A stretch of 64,000 bases of DNA, from NCBI GenBank assembly GCA_050943935.1, contig JBMNQC010000005.1, forward strand, positions 1 through 64,000, written 5' to 3'. Made by a program: the position numbers and the translations under genes. The notes under the pieces are model-generated. The model was not told where the DNA came from. It did not search any database and worked only from the letters and a program-made list of their open reading frames with translations. The DNA comes from Heteroscillospira sp050943935. Lineage in GTDB: Bacteria; Bacillota; Clostridia; Oscillospirales; Oscillospiraceae. This document shows positions 25,149 through 33,535 of the stretch, one piece after another. The first letter of the stretch is position 1; each line of letters opens with the position of its first letter.

Positions 25149-26393
25149 ATGCGGTATATACGACGAATACTGGTGCTGTGCGCCGTTATCCTGCTGCTCA
25201 CGCTTTCGGCACAGGCCTATTCCCCAAAATTGTCGGAGGGGCAGGAGAACATCGTAAAGCGGGCGCGGCAGCTAAGCGAGATTGAGTGGACACCTTTGCA
25301 GGACGTGTACCAATGGAACTACAGCGGCGTGTTCAAGGCAGGAACTACATATGTTGGGCTCCCCTATGGTCAGCCTGTACACACCAAGGGCTATGTGGGC
25401 TGGGATATAAGTCTGGAGACCTTTCTGGAGGCGGTAAGCAACAGGAGCAGCAGATTTTACAGCTCCTATTCCTGGTACAACAAAATATCGCCCTATTACG
25501 CCATAGACTGCAGCGGCTATCTCTCCTACGCCTGGCAGACGAAATGGCGGCTCACCACCGGCGCTATACCGGAATACGCCGACAGGGTGAGCAGTCAAAG
25601 CATAAACGCCATTCAAGTTGGCGACGCGCTGAACCTCGCCTACAACCATGTGGTGCTTATATCGGCGGTAGACCTGGACAGCAGCGGCCGTGTGGCCGGA
25701 CTTAAAGTGATGGAGGCCACGCCGGGCATAACTCAAACCACCGGCTACGGCACCCTGGGTCCCCAGAGCCTGAAAACTTTTCAGAGCCGATATTTCGACC
25801 GGGGCTATGTGCTGTACCGCAATCCCAATCGGGACAAGGTTCAATACACCCACAGCTGCGCCGTGCCCATAGACGGTGACACCTGCAGCAACTGCCGGGA
25901 CGCGCTGCCTTTTTACGACGTATCCAAAAACGCCTGGTATCGTTCCGCAGTCAGCCATGTATATGAACGCGGCCTGTTTTACGGCACCTCCGGCTCATCA
26001 TTTTCACCCAACGCCCGGATGACCCGCGGTATGTTTATAACCGCTCTGTCCCGGCTGGCTGGCGTGCCCGAGTCCGAAAGCGGGGAGTATTACACAAACG
26101 CCGTGAAGTGGGCGCGCAGCATGGGCATAGTGGAAGATGGGGATTTCCGCGCCGGGGACAGCATCACCCGTGAGGACATGGCCGTGATGCTCCATCGTTA
26201 CGCCGGACTCCCCAAAAGTTCGGGGCGGTTTAATGACCATTCCGATATTTCACCTTACGCCCGGGAGGCAGTATACGCCCTAAAATCCGCGGGTATACTC
26301 AGCGGCCTGCCTGACGGACGCTTCGCGCCAAAGGCCACCGCAACACGGGCAGAGGTGGCCCAGCTGTTCCGGAATTTTAGTGAAGCAGGGTAA
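25149..26393 (+). CDS. secreted NlpC/CHAP-like protein with SLH domains
   Basis: A 414-aa protein with a signal peptide (cleavage near AQAY), an N-terminal papain-like domain with candidate catalytic Cys in AIDCSGYLSYAW (near residue 119) and His in YNHVVLISAV, and C-terminal SLH-type repeats (YDVSKNAWYRSAVSHVYERG, NDHSDISPYAREAVYALKSA, LPDGRFAPKATATRAEV). It is probably a wall-anchored amidase or endopeptidase acting on peptidoglycan. Monocistronic. Confidence 0.8.
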   Translation: MRYIRRILVLCAVILLLTLSAQAYSPKLSEGQENIVKRARQLSEIEWTPLQDVYQWNYSGVFKAGTTYVGLPYGQPVHTKGYVGWDISLETFLEAVSNRSSRFYSSYSWYNKISPYYAIDCSGYLSYAWQTKWRLTTGAIPEYADRVSSQSINAIQVGDALNLAYNHVVLISAVDLDSSGRVAGLKVMEATPGITQTTGYGTLGPQSLKTFQSRYFDRGYVLYRNPNRDKVQYTHSCAVPIDGDTCSNCRDALPFYDVSKNAWYRSAVSHVYERGLFYGTSGSSFSPNARMTRGMFITALSRLAGVPESESGEYYTNAVKWARSMGIVEDGDFRAGDSITREDMAVMLHRYAGLPKSSGRFNDHSDISPYAREAVYALKSAGILSGLPDGRFAPKATATRAEVAQLFRNFSEAG

Positions 26394-26508
26394 CGGCAGT
26401 TTTTAATTTTGCGCCTTAGGATTTTATTTTGAGTGAAACTGAGAAATCCAATCCGCAGCGCATACGCAATAATTTACAAAATATCACACAATTCCTCAGA
26501 GTCTATGC

Positions 26509-26514
26509 TATAAT
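26509..26514 (+). promoter_or_regulatory. extended -10 of the P-type ATPase gene
   Basis: TGCTATAAT, no good -35; 50 bp upstream of the chosen start. Confidence 0.5.
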
Positions 26515-26563
26515 GGCATCAGCATACCGCGCTTGTGCGGCTTTTGATTCTGGAGGCAGCCAA

Positions 26564-28984
26564 ATGGAGCTGAAATTTCTCAAGAGGCCCAAACCGGAGC
26601 CGGAGCATATCCGTCCGGATATACCCATAGCACAGCCCTCGCCCGAAATGGGTTTGAGCTCCGCTCAGGTGGAGGAGCGCATGGCTGCGGGATATGACAA
26701 CCGCGCCGTGGAGCCTCCCACCAAGACCGTAAAGGAGATCATTCTCTCAAACACTTTCACTTATTTTAATATAGTATTCTTCATCCTGGCCGCCTGCGTA
26801 ATAGCCGTAGGCTCCTGGTACAATCTGACCTTTCTTGGCGTTGTGTTTTCCAACACTCTGGTGGGCATAGTTCAGGAGCTCAAGAGCAAACGCACTCTGG
26901 ACAAGATGAGCCTGCTCACCTCGCCCAACGGAGTTGTGATACGTGACGGAAAGCAGCTAAAGCTGAAAACAAGCGAGCTGGTACGGGACGACATAGTGGT
27001 GTTTTCGGCCGGCAATCAGATATATGCCGATGCCGCGGTAGTGTCCGGAGAGTGCATGGTGAACGAGGCCCTCATAACCGGTGAGGCCGACGAAATACGC
27101 AAAAGGCCCGGAGAAGCGCTTCTCAGCGGCAGCTTTGTGGTAAGCGGCAGCTGCCGTGCCCAGCTGAACAGGGTAGGCGCAGACTCCTACGTCTCGCGGC
27201 TTACCATAGAGGCCAAAAAGCAGACCGGCGCAGGTGAGGGCGAGATGATGCGCACTCTCTCCAAGCTGGTCAAATGGATAGGCATAGCCCTCATCCCCCT
27301 GGGCGCAGCCCTGTGCGTGAAGGAGATATACTGGCTGCAGCGCAGCGTTCAGGACGGTGTTGTATCCACCGTTGGCGCCCTTGTGGGCATGATACCCGAG
27401 GGACTGTATCTCCTCACCAGCGTGGCGCTGGTTGCCAGCATAATACGGCTCATGCAGCGCAAAACCCTTGTACACGACATGGCCTGTATAGAGACGCTGG
27501 CGCGGGTGGACACCCTGTGTGTGGACAAGACCGGCACCATCACCGAGAACAAAATGACAGTCGAGGACATACACCCGCTTTGTCCGGACCGGTATGTGGA
27601 ATCAGACATACGGCTCATTATGCGGGACTACGCCGCCGCCTTTGAAAACGACAACGACACCATGTCCGCTCTGAAAAGTCACTTTTCCGGCCGGCCGGAG
27701 CAGCCGGCAATGAGCGCCATGCCCTTCAGCTCAGCCAAAAAATACAGCGGTGTGCGCTTCAGCCCCGACGAAACATATCTGCTGGGCGCCCCCGATGTGA
27801 TACTGGGCAGCAGCTACGCAAAATACGCACCTATAATCGACGGCTACGCCGCCAGGGGCTGCCGGGTACTGCTGCTCACCCTGTACGACGGCAGTCTGGA
27901 GGATTTTCCCCCACGCGCCGGCCAGCTGCCCATAGCTCTCATACTGCTGGCAAATAAGGTGCGCGCCACCGCGCCCGGCACTTTCCGGTTTTTCACCCGT
28001 CAGGGAGTTGATATAAAGGTCATCTCCGGCGACAACGCCGTCACAGTATCTGAAGTGGCCAGACGGGCGGGCATACCCAACTCAGACAGGTTTATAGACG
28101 CCCGCACTCTGGATACCGAGGACAAGCTCCGCCGGGCCGCCGTGAATTACACGGTGTTCGGCCGGGTTACCCCCGTGCAGAAGCGCAGCCTGGTGCGCGC
28201 CCTGAAGGAGGCCGGACGCACAGTAGCCATGACGGGAGACGGTGTAAACGATGTGCTCGCCCTGAAGGAGGCCGACTGCGGCGTGGCAATGGCCTCGGGC
28301 AGCGACGTAGCCTGCCGCGCAGCCCACATTGTGCTTATGAACTCCGACTTTGCCAGCATGCCCGCCGTGGTCATGGAGGGGCGGCGGGTCATAAACAATA
28401 TTGAGCGCTCAGCCTCTCTGTTTCTGGTAAAAAACATTTTTGCCTTCAGTCTGGCGCTCATATCCCTGTTCTGCGCCCTGCCCTTCCCCCTCACCCCATC
28501 CCAGCTCAGTCTGGTGAGCACCATTACCATAGGCATTCCCTCATTTATCCTGGCGCTGGAGCCAAACGAAAGCCTTATCACAGGAAAATTCCTGCGCAAC
28601 GTTCTGTACCGTGCCCTGCCCGCCGCGCTGACGGATCTGCTCATGGTATTGGGCGTGCTGCTGTTCTATCTGGCCTTTGATGTGCCGGAGGACATGATGA
28701 GCACCATATGCGCCGTGGTGATAAGCATAGTTGGACTTATGATGCTCTACCGCACCAGTCTGCCGCTGAACGCCCTGCGCAGGCTTCTGCTAGGCGCCAT
28801 GATTGCTCTTTTTGTGCTTAGCCTCATGTTGTTTCCCGAGCTGTTTACCATCTCGCCGCTCAACTTTGCCTCCAAGCTTGTGCTTGCTGTGTTCGCCCTG
28901 CTCAGCTGTCCAACCTTTTTTGTGCTGTGCCGCGGTATGGACAAACTGCGCAGTCTGGTCACACAAAGACGAAAGAAAAAATAA
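26564..28984 (+). CDS. cation-translocating P-type ATPase
   Basis: An 806-aa protein. The start at ATG 26564 is chosen for GGAGG and because an upstream in-frame extension would cover the promoter. It has the N-terminal region (GLSSAQVEERMAAGYDN), an actuator motif in LITGEADE, phosphorylation site DKTGTIT (Asp near 321), TGDGVNDVLALKEAD and ~10 membrane segments. It resembles the CtpE-type group (proposed calcium uptake ATPases), but the ion cannot be read from sequence. No N-terminal metal-binding CxxC domain, so a copper pump is unlikely. Confidence 0.88.
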   Translation: MELKFLKRPKPEPEHIRPDIPIAQPSPEMGLSSAQVEERMAAGYDNRAVEPPTKTVKEIILSNTFTYFNIVFFILAACVIAVGSWYNLTFLGVVFSNTLVGIVQELKSKRTLDKMSLLTSPNGVVIRDGKQLKLKTSELVRDDIVVFSAGNQIYADAAVVSGECMVNEALITGEADEIRKRPGEALLSGSFVVSGSCRAQLNRVGADSYVSRLTIEAKKQTGAGEGEMMRTLSKLVKWIGIALIPLGAALCVKEIYWLQRSVQDGVVSTVGALVGMIPEGLYLLTSVALVASIIRLMQRKTLVHDMACIETLARVDTLCVDKTGTITENKMTVEDIHPLCPDRYVESDIRLIMRDYAAAFENDNDTMSALKSHFSGRPEQPAMSAMPFSSAKKYSGVRFSPDETYLLGAPDVILGSSYAKYAPIIDGYAARGCRVLLLTLYDGSLEDFPPRAGQLPIALILLANKVRATAPGTFRFFTRQGVDIKVISGDNAVTVSEVARRAGIPNSDRFIDARTLDTEDKLRRAAVNYTVFGRVTPVQKRSLVRALKEAGRTVAMTGDGVNDVLALKEADCGVAMASGSDVACRAAHIVLMNSDFASMPAVVMEGRRVINNIERSASLFLVKNIFAFSLALISLFCALPFPLTPSQLSLVSTITIGIPSFILALEPNESLITGKFLRNVLYRALPAALTDLLMVLGVLLFYLAFDVPEDMMSTICAVVISIVGLMMLYRTSLPLNALRRLLLGAMIALFVLSLMLFPELFTISPLNFASKLVLAVFALLSCPTFFVLCRGMDKLRSLVTQRRKKK

Positions 28985-29023
28985 GCGAAATCCGGAGTCG
29001 GCTGACTCCGGATTTCGCTTTTT
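28983..29023. terminator. bidirectional terminator
   Basis: A 17-bp perfect stem ending in TTTTT, between convergent P-type ATPase and XRE genes. Confidence 0.85.
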
Positions 29024-29270
29024 ATACATCTCTTTTCTCAAACAAACTGTCTATGGAAACCTCCAGCACCTTTGAAAGGCCGTACAGCTCTATATCTGTG
29101 ACTGTGCGCAGCTTATCCTCTATGCGAGAAATTGATCCCCGGCAGACGTAAATCGCCAGCGTCTCCAGCTTGTTGGACAAAGCCTGCTGACTCAGCCCCC
29201 TCTCAATCCTCAGCTCCCGCAGCCTGCCGCCTATCATATTCATCTCTTCTCCGTCAATGATGCGCGCCAT
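29022..29270 (-). CDS. XRE-family DNA-binding protein
   Basis: An 82-aa single-domain Cro/C1-type repressor: GGRLRELRIERGLSQQALSN, then a recognition helix region RGSISRIEDK. The start at MARII (ATG 29270) has AGGAGGAG upstream. It is divergent from a lipoprotein gene with a promoter and a perfect palindrome between them, so it probably controls that gene and itself. Confidence 0.8.
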   Translation of the reverse strand: MARIIDGEEMNMIGGRLRELRIERGLSQQALSNKLETLAIYVCRGSISRIEDKLRTVTDIELYGLSKVLEVSIDSLFEKRDV

Positions 29271-29290
29271 GTTTCTCTCCTCCTTTTGTC

Positions 29291-29354
29291 TTGACATAGG
29301 ACATGTTTCAGAGTAGACTATGGTTTGTGTAAGGTTGTCCTATAACAGGACAAC
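29291..29354 (+). promoter_or_regulatory. promoter plus palindromic operator upstream of the lipoprotein gene
   Basis: TTGACA (29291-29296), 17-bp spacer, TAGACT (29314-29319), then a palindrome at 29334-29354 with arms GTTGTCC and GGACAAC around TATAACA in the early transcribed region. The XRE protein encoded on the other side is the likely ligand. Confidence 0.6.
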
Positions 29355-29387
29355 GGCAAAAAAATATATGTCAAAGGAGTAAAAGAG

Positions 29388-29921
29388 ATGAAAAAGCTTT
29401 TTGCTTTAGTGCTGAGCGCCTTTATGCTTCTTTCTCTGCCCGCCTGCAGCGAAGCCGCCGGCAGCTGGAAAACAGCCGAGCATACAAACAGATTTGGCCG
29501 GAGTATAGACGGGCAATGGTACATTTACAGAAATCTAAACGGTCAATTCAGCAGCTGTACCGAAAATCGCTCTCCTCTGTCAGTTTTGTTTATATACGAC
29601 TTTCAGGAGCACATCTCCATTTTTCTATACAAGTACGAAACTATACAGCTGAAAAATTCTTCCGACGAAAACCCTGTGCAATACGACATTACAATACGCA
29701 GTTCCGGCGCCGGCGAGCAGACACTTGTCGGAACCATGTACTGCGGCGAAAGCAGAATCTTCATAGACAAGAGCGGCAGCGACATTATTATCGCCGAACT
29801 TCTGGCAAACGATAACGTAGAATTCCATATAGAACAGTCCGACAGGGCAAGTATAAATTATACCTTCACAGTCGTGTCCGCCGGTTTTGCTAAGGCCTAT
29901 AACGACGCGCCCACCCAATAG
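29388..29921 (+). CDS. lipoprotein of unknown function
   Basis: A 177-aa protein with a type II signal sequence (FMLLSLPACSEA, lipid Cys near 20) and a mostly beta-rich, unrecognised extracellular domain. GGAG precedes the start. The divergent XRE gene and operator suggest it is a regulated surface protein. No catalytic motif seen. Confidence 0.65.
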   Translation: MKKLFALVLSAFMLLSLPACSEAAGSWKTAEHTNRFGRSIDGQWYIYRNLNGQFSSCTENRSPLSVLFIYDFQEHISIFLYKYETIQLKNSSDENPVQYDITIRSSGAGEQTLVGTMYCGESRIFIDKSGSDIIIAELLANDNVEFHIEQSDRASINYTFTVVSAGFAKAYNDAPTQ

Positions 29922-30043
29922 CGGTCATTTGTATTGTAGATATTTTTAATAAATAATTGATTATTCCATTGAATTTATATGTAGATTGTGCTATATTAAT
30001 TATAGAAACAGGAACAAAATGGATTTAAACGGGAGGTATGAAT

Positions 30044-30679
30044 ATGAACCGCGAAGTTATCCGCTCCGCAGCCAACCCCAACCTTGAGCTTGTGGCATAT
30101 TCCGGTCATTTTGCAACCCGCCACTCGCACAATACCCATTATCTGGATATCACCCGCATGAAGCATGAATTTACCATGGCCCGAGAGGCCGCCATCACTC
30201 TGGCCCAGTGCTATGCCAGCGACAAAAAAGTGGACACTATTGTATGCCTGGACGGCAGCGAGGTTATAGGCGCTTTCCTTGCCCGTCACCTCTCCAAAGA
30301 CGACAGCTATTCCGTAAACCAGAACAAGAACATCAATGTGGTAACTCCCGAATACAACTCCAATGGCCAGTTCATTTTCCGGGAAAACCTGATGCCCATG
30401 ATTTCCGGCAAAGATGTGCTCATTCTTATTTCTACTGTCAATTCCGGCAAGACCGCGCGCTGCGCTGTTGAGTGCGTGCGTTATTACGGCGGACGCCCCA
30501 GGCACATAGCAGCTGTTTTCAGCAAAATGGGAATGGTGGCCAACACCCCCGTTTACAGTCTCTTCACCCCCATGGATGTGCCGGGCTACGGCTCTCACTC
30601 CTACAAGGACTGCCCCCTGTGCGCCGCCGGACAGAAGATAGATGCTCTGGCAAACAGCTATGGCCTTGCAAAGCTGTAA
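30044..30679 (+). CDS. orotate phosphoribosyltransferase-like protein
   Basis: A 211-aa type I PRTase-like protein: VDTIVCLDGSEVIGAFLARHL, then DVLILISTVNSGKTARCAVE corresponding to the PRPP-binding loop, and a Cys-containing C-terminus (KDCPLCAAGQKIDAL). The PRPP loop reads ISTVNSGKT rather than the usual DDxxTTG, so enzymatic activity is uncertain. Start at ATG 30044 because GGGAGG is 7 nt upstream; the ATG at 30038 is only one base from it. No pyr genes are nearby. Confidence 0.75.
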   Translation: MNREVIRSAANPNLELVAYSGHFATRHSHNTHYLDITRMKHEFTMAREAAITLAQCYASDKKVDTIVCLDGSEVIGAFLARHLSKDDSYSVNQNKNINVVTPEYNSNGQFIFRENLMPMISGKDVLILISTVNSGKTARCAVECVRYYGGRPRHIAAVFSKMGMVANTPVYSLFTPMDVPGYGSHSYKDCPLCAAGQKIDALANSYGLAKL

Positions 30680-30695
30680 TATGCAGTACATGGAA

Positions 30696-30729
30696 AATTA
30701 AGCCGGCGCCAATTGGCGCCGGCTTAATT
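30696..30729. terminator. stem-loop between convergent genes
   Basis: A 15-bp perfect stem (AATTAAGCCGGCGCC and complement) with an AATT loop. T-runs are weak, so termination is likely but less certain than elsewhere. Confidence 0.6.
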
Positions 30730-30734
30730 ACTTG

Positions 30735-31286
30735 CTATTCATTTTCTATCTGTGCGCAGGCCGTCTCCTGAATCTCCCTGTATTCCTCCTCGCTTGAGGT
30801 CCTGTCGATTATAAATGGTATAAGGATTATTCCCACCAGGTTCAGGCAGAAGCGGAGCATAGTGAACTTCGCCCCAAGCTGAGTCACCTCAAACATCATC
30901 ATGGGGATTTTTGCCGCCGACCAGGCACATATAAATATATAGACATTAGTCAGGGACACGCCCTTTTTCATAAAAACAGCCGCCATAGGAAAAGAGGCGT
31001 ACAGCGGTCCTGCGGAAAAGCTGCCCAGCAGGAATGCAATAAGGCCGCCCTTAACGCCTGCGTCCTTGCCCATGTATTTCATCATGGTCTTTTTGGGTAT
31101 CCACACGTCCATCAGGCCCATAATTACGAATACGGGCGGGAGTATTGCGAGCATTTCGAGAAAAGTCTTACAGGACGACTTCACAGACTGTCCGCCCAGC
31201 TCCGGCTCAGCAGCCAGCAGCAATATATTCACCATAAGCAGGAAGAAAAAAGCCTTGTAGCGCTTCAGAAGCTCCCGCATATTCAT
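30735..31286 (-). CDS. permease half-protein B (COG0701/ArsP_1-like)
   Basis: A 183-aa membrane protein with about four helices; MKYMGKDAGVKGGLIAFLLG and PLYASFPMAAVFMKKGVS are typical of one half of the YraQ/ArsP permease family. It overlaps the upstream half by 4 bp (ATGA). The two products together have about the length of a full permease and probably form a heterodimer. The substrate is unknown. Confidence 0.75.
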   Translation of the reverse strand: MNMRELLKRYKAFFFLLMVNILLLAAEPELGGQSVKSSCKTFLEMLAILPPVFVIMGLMDVWIPKKTMMKYMGKDAGVKGGLIAFLLGSFSAGPLYASFPMAAVFMKKGVSLTNVYIFICAWSAAKIPMMMFEVTQLGAKFTMLRFCLNLVGIILIPFIIDRTSSEEEYREIQETACAQIENE

Positions 31287-31768
31287 TTCATCACCGCCCC
31301 TATCACAAGAGATGTGGCTGCCGCCACAGCCAGGGACAGCAGATTCCTCTTAAGCGTGGCACGCCGGCCAAAATATTTTGCCTCCAATGGGAAGCTTGCC
31401 ACACCCACCATCATGAGAGTGGAGATAAACACGGCTATCTGGGCATATCCCGCTCCTGACTCCAGCAGAGCGGCTGCCAGCGGCATTGCCACAAAGCCGG
31501 GTATGAGAGTAATGGAGCCAATCACCGCAGCGACGCACAGTCCCGCAAATCCAGTATCTGCGCCTATGAGCTTTGATACGGTCTCGGCGTCCAGGAAAGT
31601 CATAATAAGTCCTATGAGGAGAAGCACCGCCAGAACCGACGGCAGTATGTTTTCAAAGGATTTCCAGGCCTTTTTCAGAGCCAGCTTTGTCTTTGCGCTG
31701 TCCCTGAACCAGGAATATCCCAACCAAAGTATCGCCAGAGCATACAACGCCTTTTGAAACATCTGCAT
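31283..31768 (-). CDS. permease half-protein A (COG0701/ArsP_1-like)
   Basis: A 161-aa membrane protein with GADTGFAGLCVAAVIGSITL followed by IPGFVAMPLAAALLESGAG, similar in pattern to half B. That indicates an internal-duplication family encoded here as two genes. CAGGAGTG precedes the start. First gene of a two-gene unit. Confidence 0.75.
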   Translation of the reverse strand: MQMFQKALYALAILWLGYSWFRDSAKTKLALKKAWKSFENILPSVLAVLLLIGLIMTFLDAETVSKLIGADTGFAGLCVAAVIGSITLIPGFVAMPLAAALLESGAGYAQIAVFISTLMMVGVASFPLEAKYFGRRATLKRNLLSLAVAAATSLVIGAVMK

Positions 31769-31839
31769 TTCACACTCCTGAAATATTTTTACAGCATACC
31801 ATTATGTAAAAAGCACGGGCCAGCGGAAGACAGGATTAC

Positions 31840-32286
31840 TTAATCAAAAATATCATCCTGTCTGGAATGAACAATCCAGACGCTCCCGTCACGTTTTACG
31901 CCTGCGATGAAATCTACCAGCTCCGCGGCCTTCTCCGAGCTGCCGCCGTGTTTTTCAAGAGGCAGCCCTATTCCATAATAGATACTCTCAACCGTATAGC
32001 TTTCAAGCAGCTTCCCTATGGCGTCCGTATAATTATTACATTCAATCAGCTTATTCTGCTTTAAATAGTCAGGGCGATAAAACCTGTCCTTATTTTCAAA
32101 AAACACGCATTTTCCCGCTCTCACCGCTACGATATCCGGATTTATAGCATCCCTGTTCTTTTCCTCAGACCCATTGGGGTGCAGGAGCCGACCCGTGCCG
32201 CTTTGGGGAAAGTCAAAGCACACTATCTCCCAGCCGCACGAAGTCAGCCACCTGAGCAGCGCTTTTGTCACCTGCTCTTCCCTCAT
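31840..32286 (-). CDS. PD-(D/E)XK nuclease-like protein of the restriction-modification locus
   Basis: A 148-aa protein with an apparent PD-(D/E)XK core: PDIVAV (Pro50-Asp51), then VFFENKDRF (Glu64, Lys66). ATG 32286 overlaps the TGA of the upstream endonuclease gene by one base (TGATG), so it is translationally coupled. It may be a second nuclease subunit or a repair-type nuclease of the same operon; the family is not recognised. AT-rich like its two upstream neighbours. Confidence 0.6.
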   Translation of the reverse strand: MREEQVTKALLRWLTSCGWEIVCFDFPQSGTGRLLHPNGSEEKNRDAINPDIVAVRAGKCVFFENKDRFYRPDYLKQNKLIECNNYTDAIGKLLESYTVESIYYGIGLPLEKHGGSSEKAAELVDFIAGVKRDGSVWIVHSRQDDIFD

Positions 32287-33535
32287 CAGGCGTCTCTCCA
32301 AAGCGCTCCGTCCGGAAACAGAATAGCGTCGGCAAAATATGAATAAACTCGAATGTGCTTGACCTTGGAGTAAGTTGAGCCATACCTGACCTGCATTAAA
32401 TACCTGGGAATATCGCCGCTCTCCAGTTCATGGTAGTCTCTTGTAAGTAAATTGTGTCTCGCACAGTTTTTTACATCGCGGAAGAAGTCGTTGATTGTAG
32501 AGCCATGCTGGTCATTAACATATATGCTCTCATACTCATCGTCTATTTCCATGCTGCCAAACATCAGCACCAGATTATCCCTGCGCTCTTCAAAGGTTTT
32601 TCCCTCACGGCATTTCATATAGTCAATGGCCGCAAGCGCGCCCGGATACGGGTCGCCTCTGAAGCGCGCGTTTACCTGATAGATAATTGTGTACTCCCTT
32701 GAGCGCAGCAATTCCCCCACCTGATAATCTGCGCTCTCGTACCGCGCCAGGCAGTTGAGCAGATAACTTGTCCTGACTCTGCGCACCGCCGTGAGCGGAG
32801 ACATGCTGTCCTCCCCTTTTCCCCTGGCCTTTCGGGTATACTGCTCCAGCATATATGTCCTCTGAGCTTTTATAATATCATTGCTCAGCAGCTGCTCTCT
32901 GGCCGGCCTGACTCCCAGATTTTCGGTAGTAAGCAGCACCTCGTTTATTGCTTTGAACATATTTTTCATACTGGCGGCTTCCGCATCCGGACAGCCGGGG
33001 TAGTCTATAATATTCCCGTCAAATCTAAGCCCCTTTTGATTCAGACGCGGGGACAGCGAGGCACACTCAAAATACTCGTCAATATCGGACGGGAAATAGT
33101 ACAGCAGCGCCGGTATCTGATAAATGCTCATTACCGCTTCCAGAGCACGGAAAATCAGAGGATTGATTCTGTCCCAGCCCGGCTCCGTGTTTTTGCGTGT
33201 AATAATTGCGCCCTCGGGATAAATATAAAACGCCGGAACCCCATTTTCTACAGACGCTGCAATACGCGCAAATCTCTGAAACGCATTGTGGCCGGTTCCC
33301 GCTTCCGTGGATACCTCTACGGAGAACACCGGCTCATTATCCTTTTCCACAATCAAATCGCAGGCGTCAAGATAAAGTATCTTTCTGATATGGTCCGGGG
33401 CTCTGTGGAATTTTTTCGGCTTGCTGGCATCGCTCTCGTACATCGCATTTTTGACCACATCCCTGCCCCTGCCAAAAAGGTATGTTCAATAATATAGTCA
33501 GCAAAGCTCTCTGTGCTATACCAAACTCTGTACAT
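32286..33535 (-). pseudogene. type II restriction endonuclease gene with apparent frameshift
   Basis: The main reading frame (32286-33458, 390 aa) lacks a good ATG and begins with GTG. An ATG at 33535 with GGGAAGGA upstream, overlapping the methylase gene by 20 bp, opens a frame starting MYRVWYSTESFADYIIEHTF. Adding one T in the five-base run at 33474-33478 (A-run on the plus strand) would join the two frames. The protein has LDACDLIVEKDNEPVFSVEVS, a possible PD-(D/E)XK-type site, and sits directly after a cytosine methylase, so it is the likely cognate nuclease. It may be inactive, phase-variable, expressed from the GTG, or a sequencing error. Confidence 0.65.
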
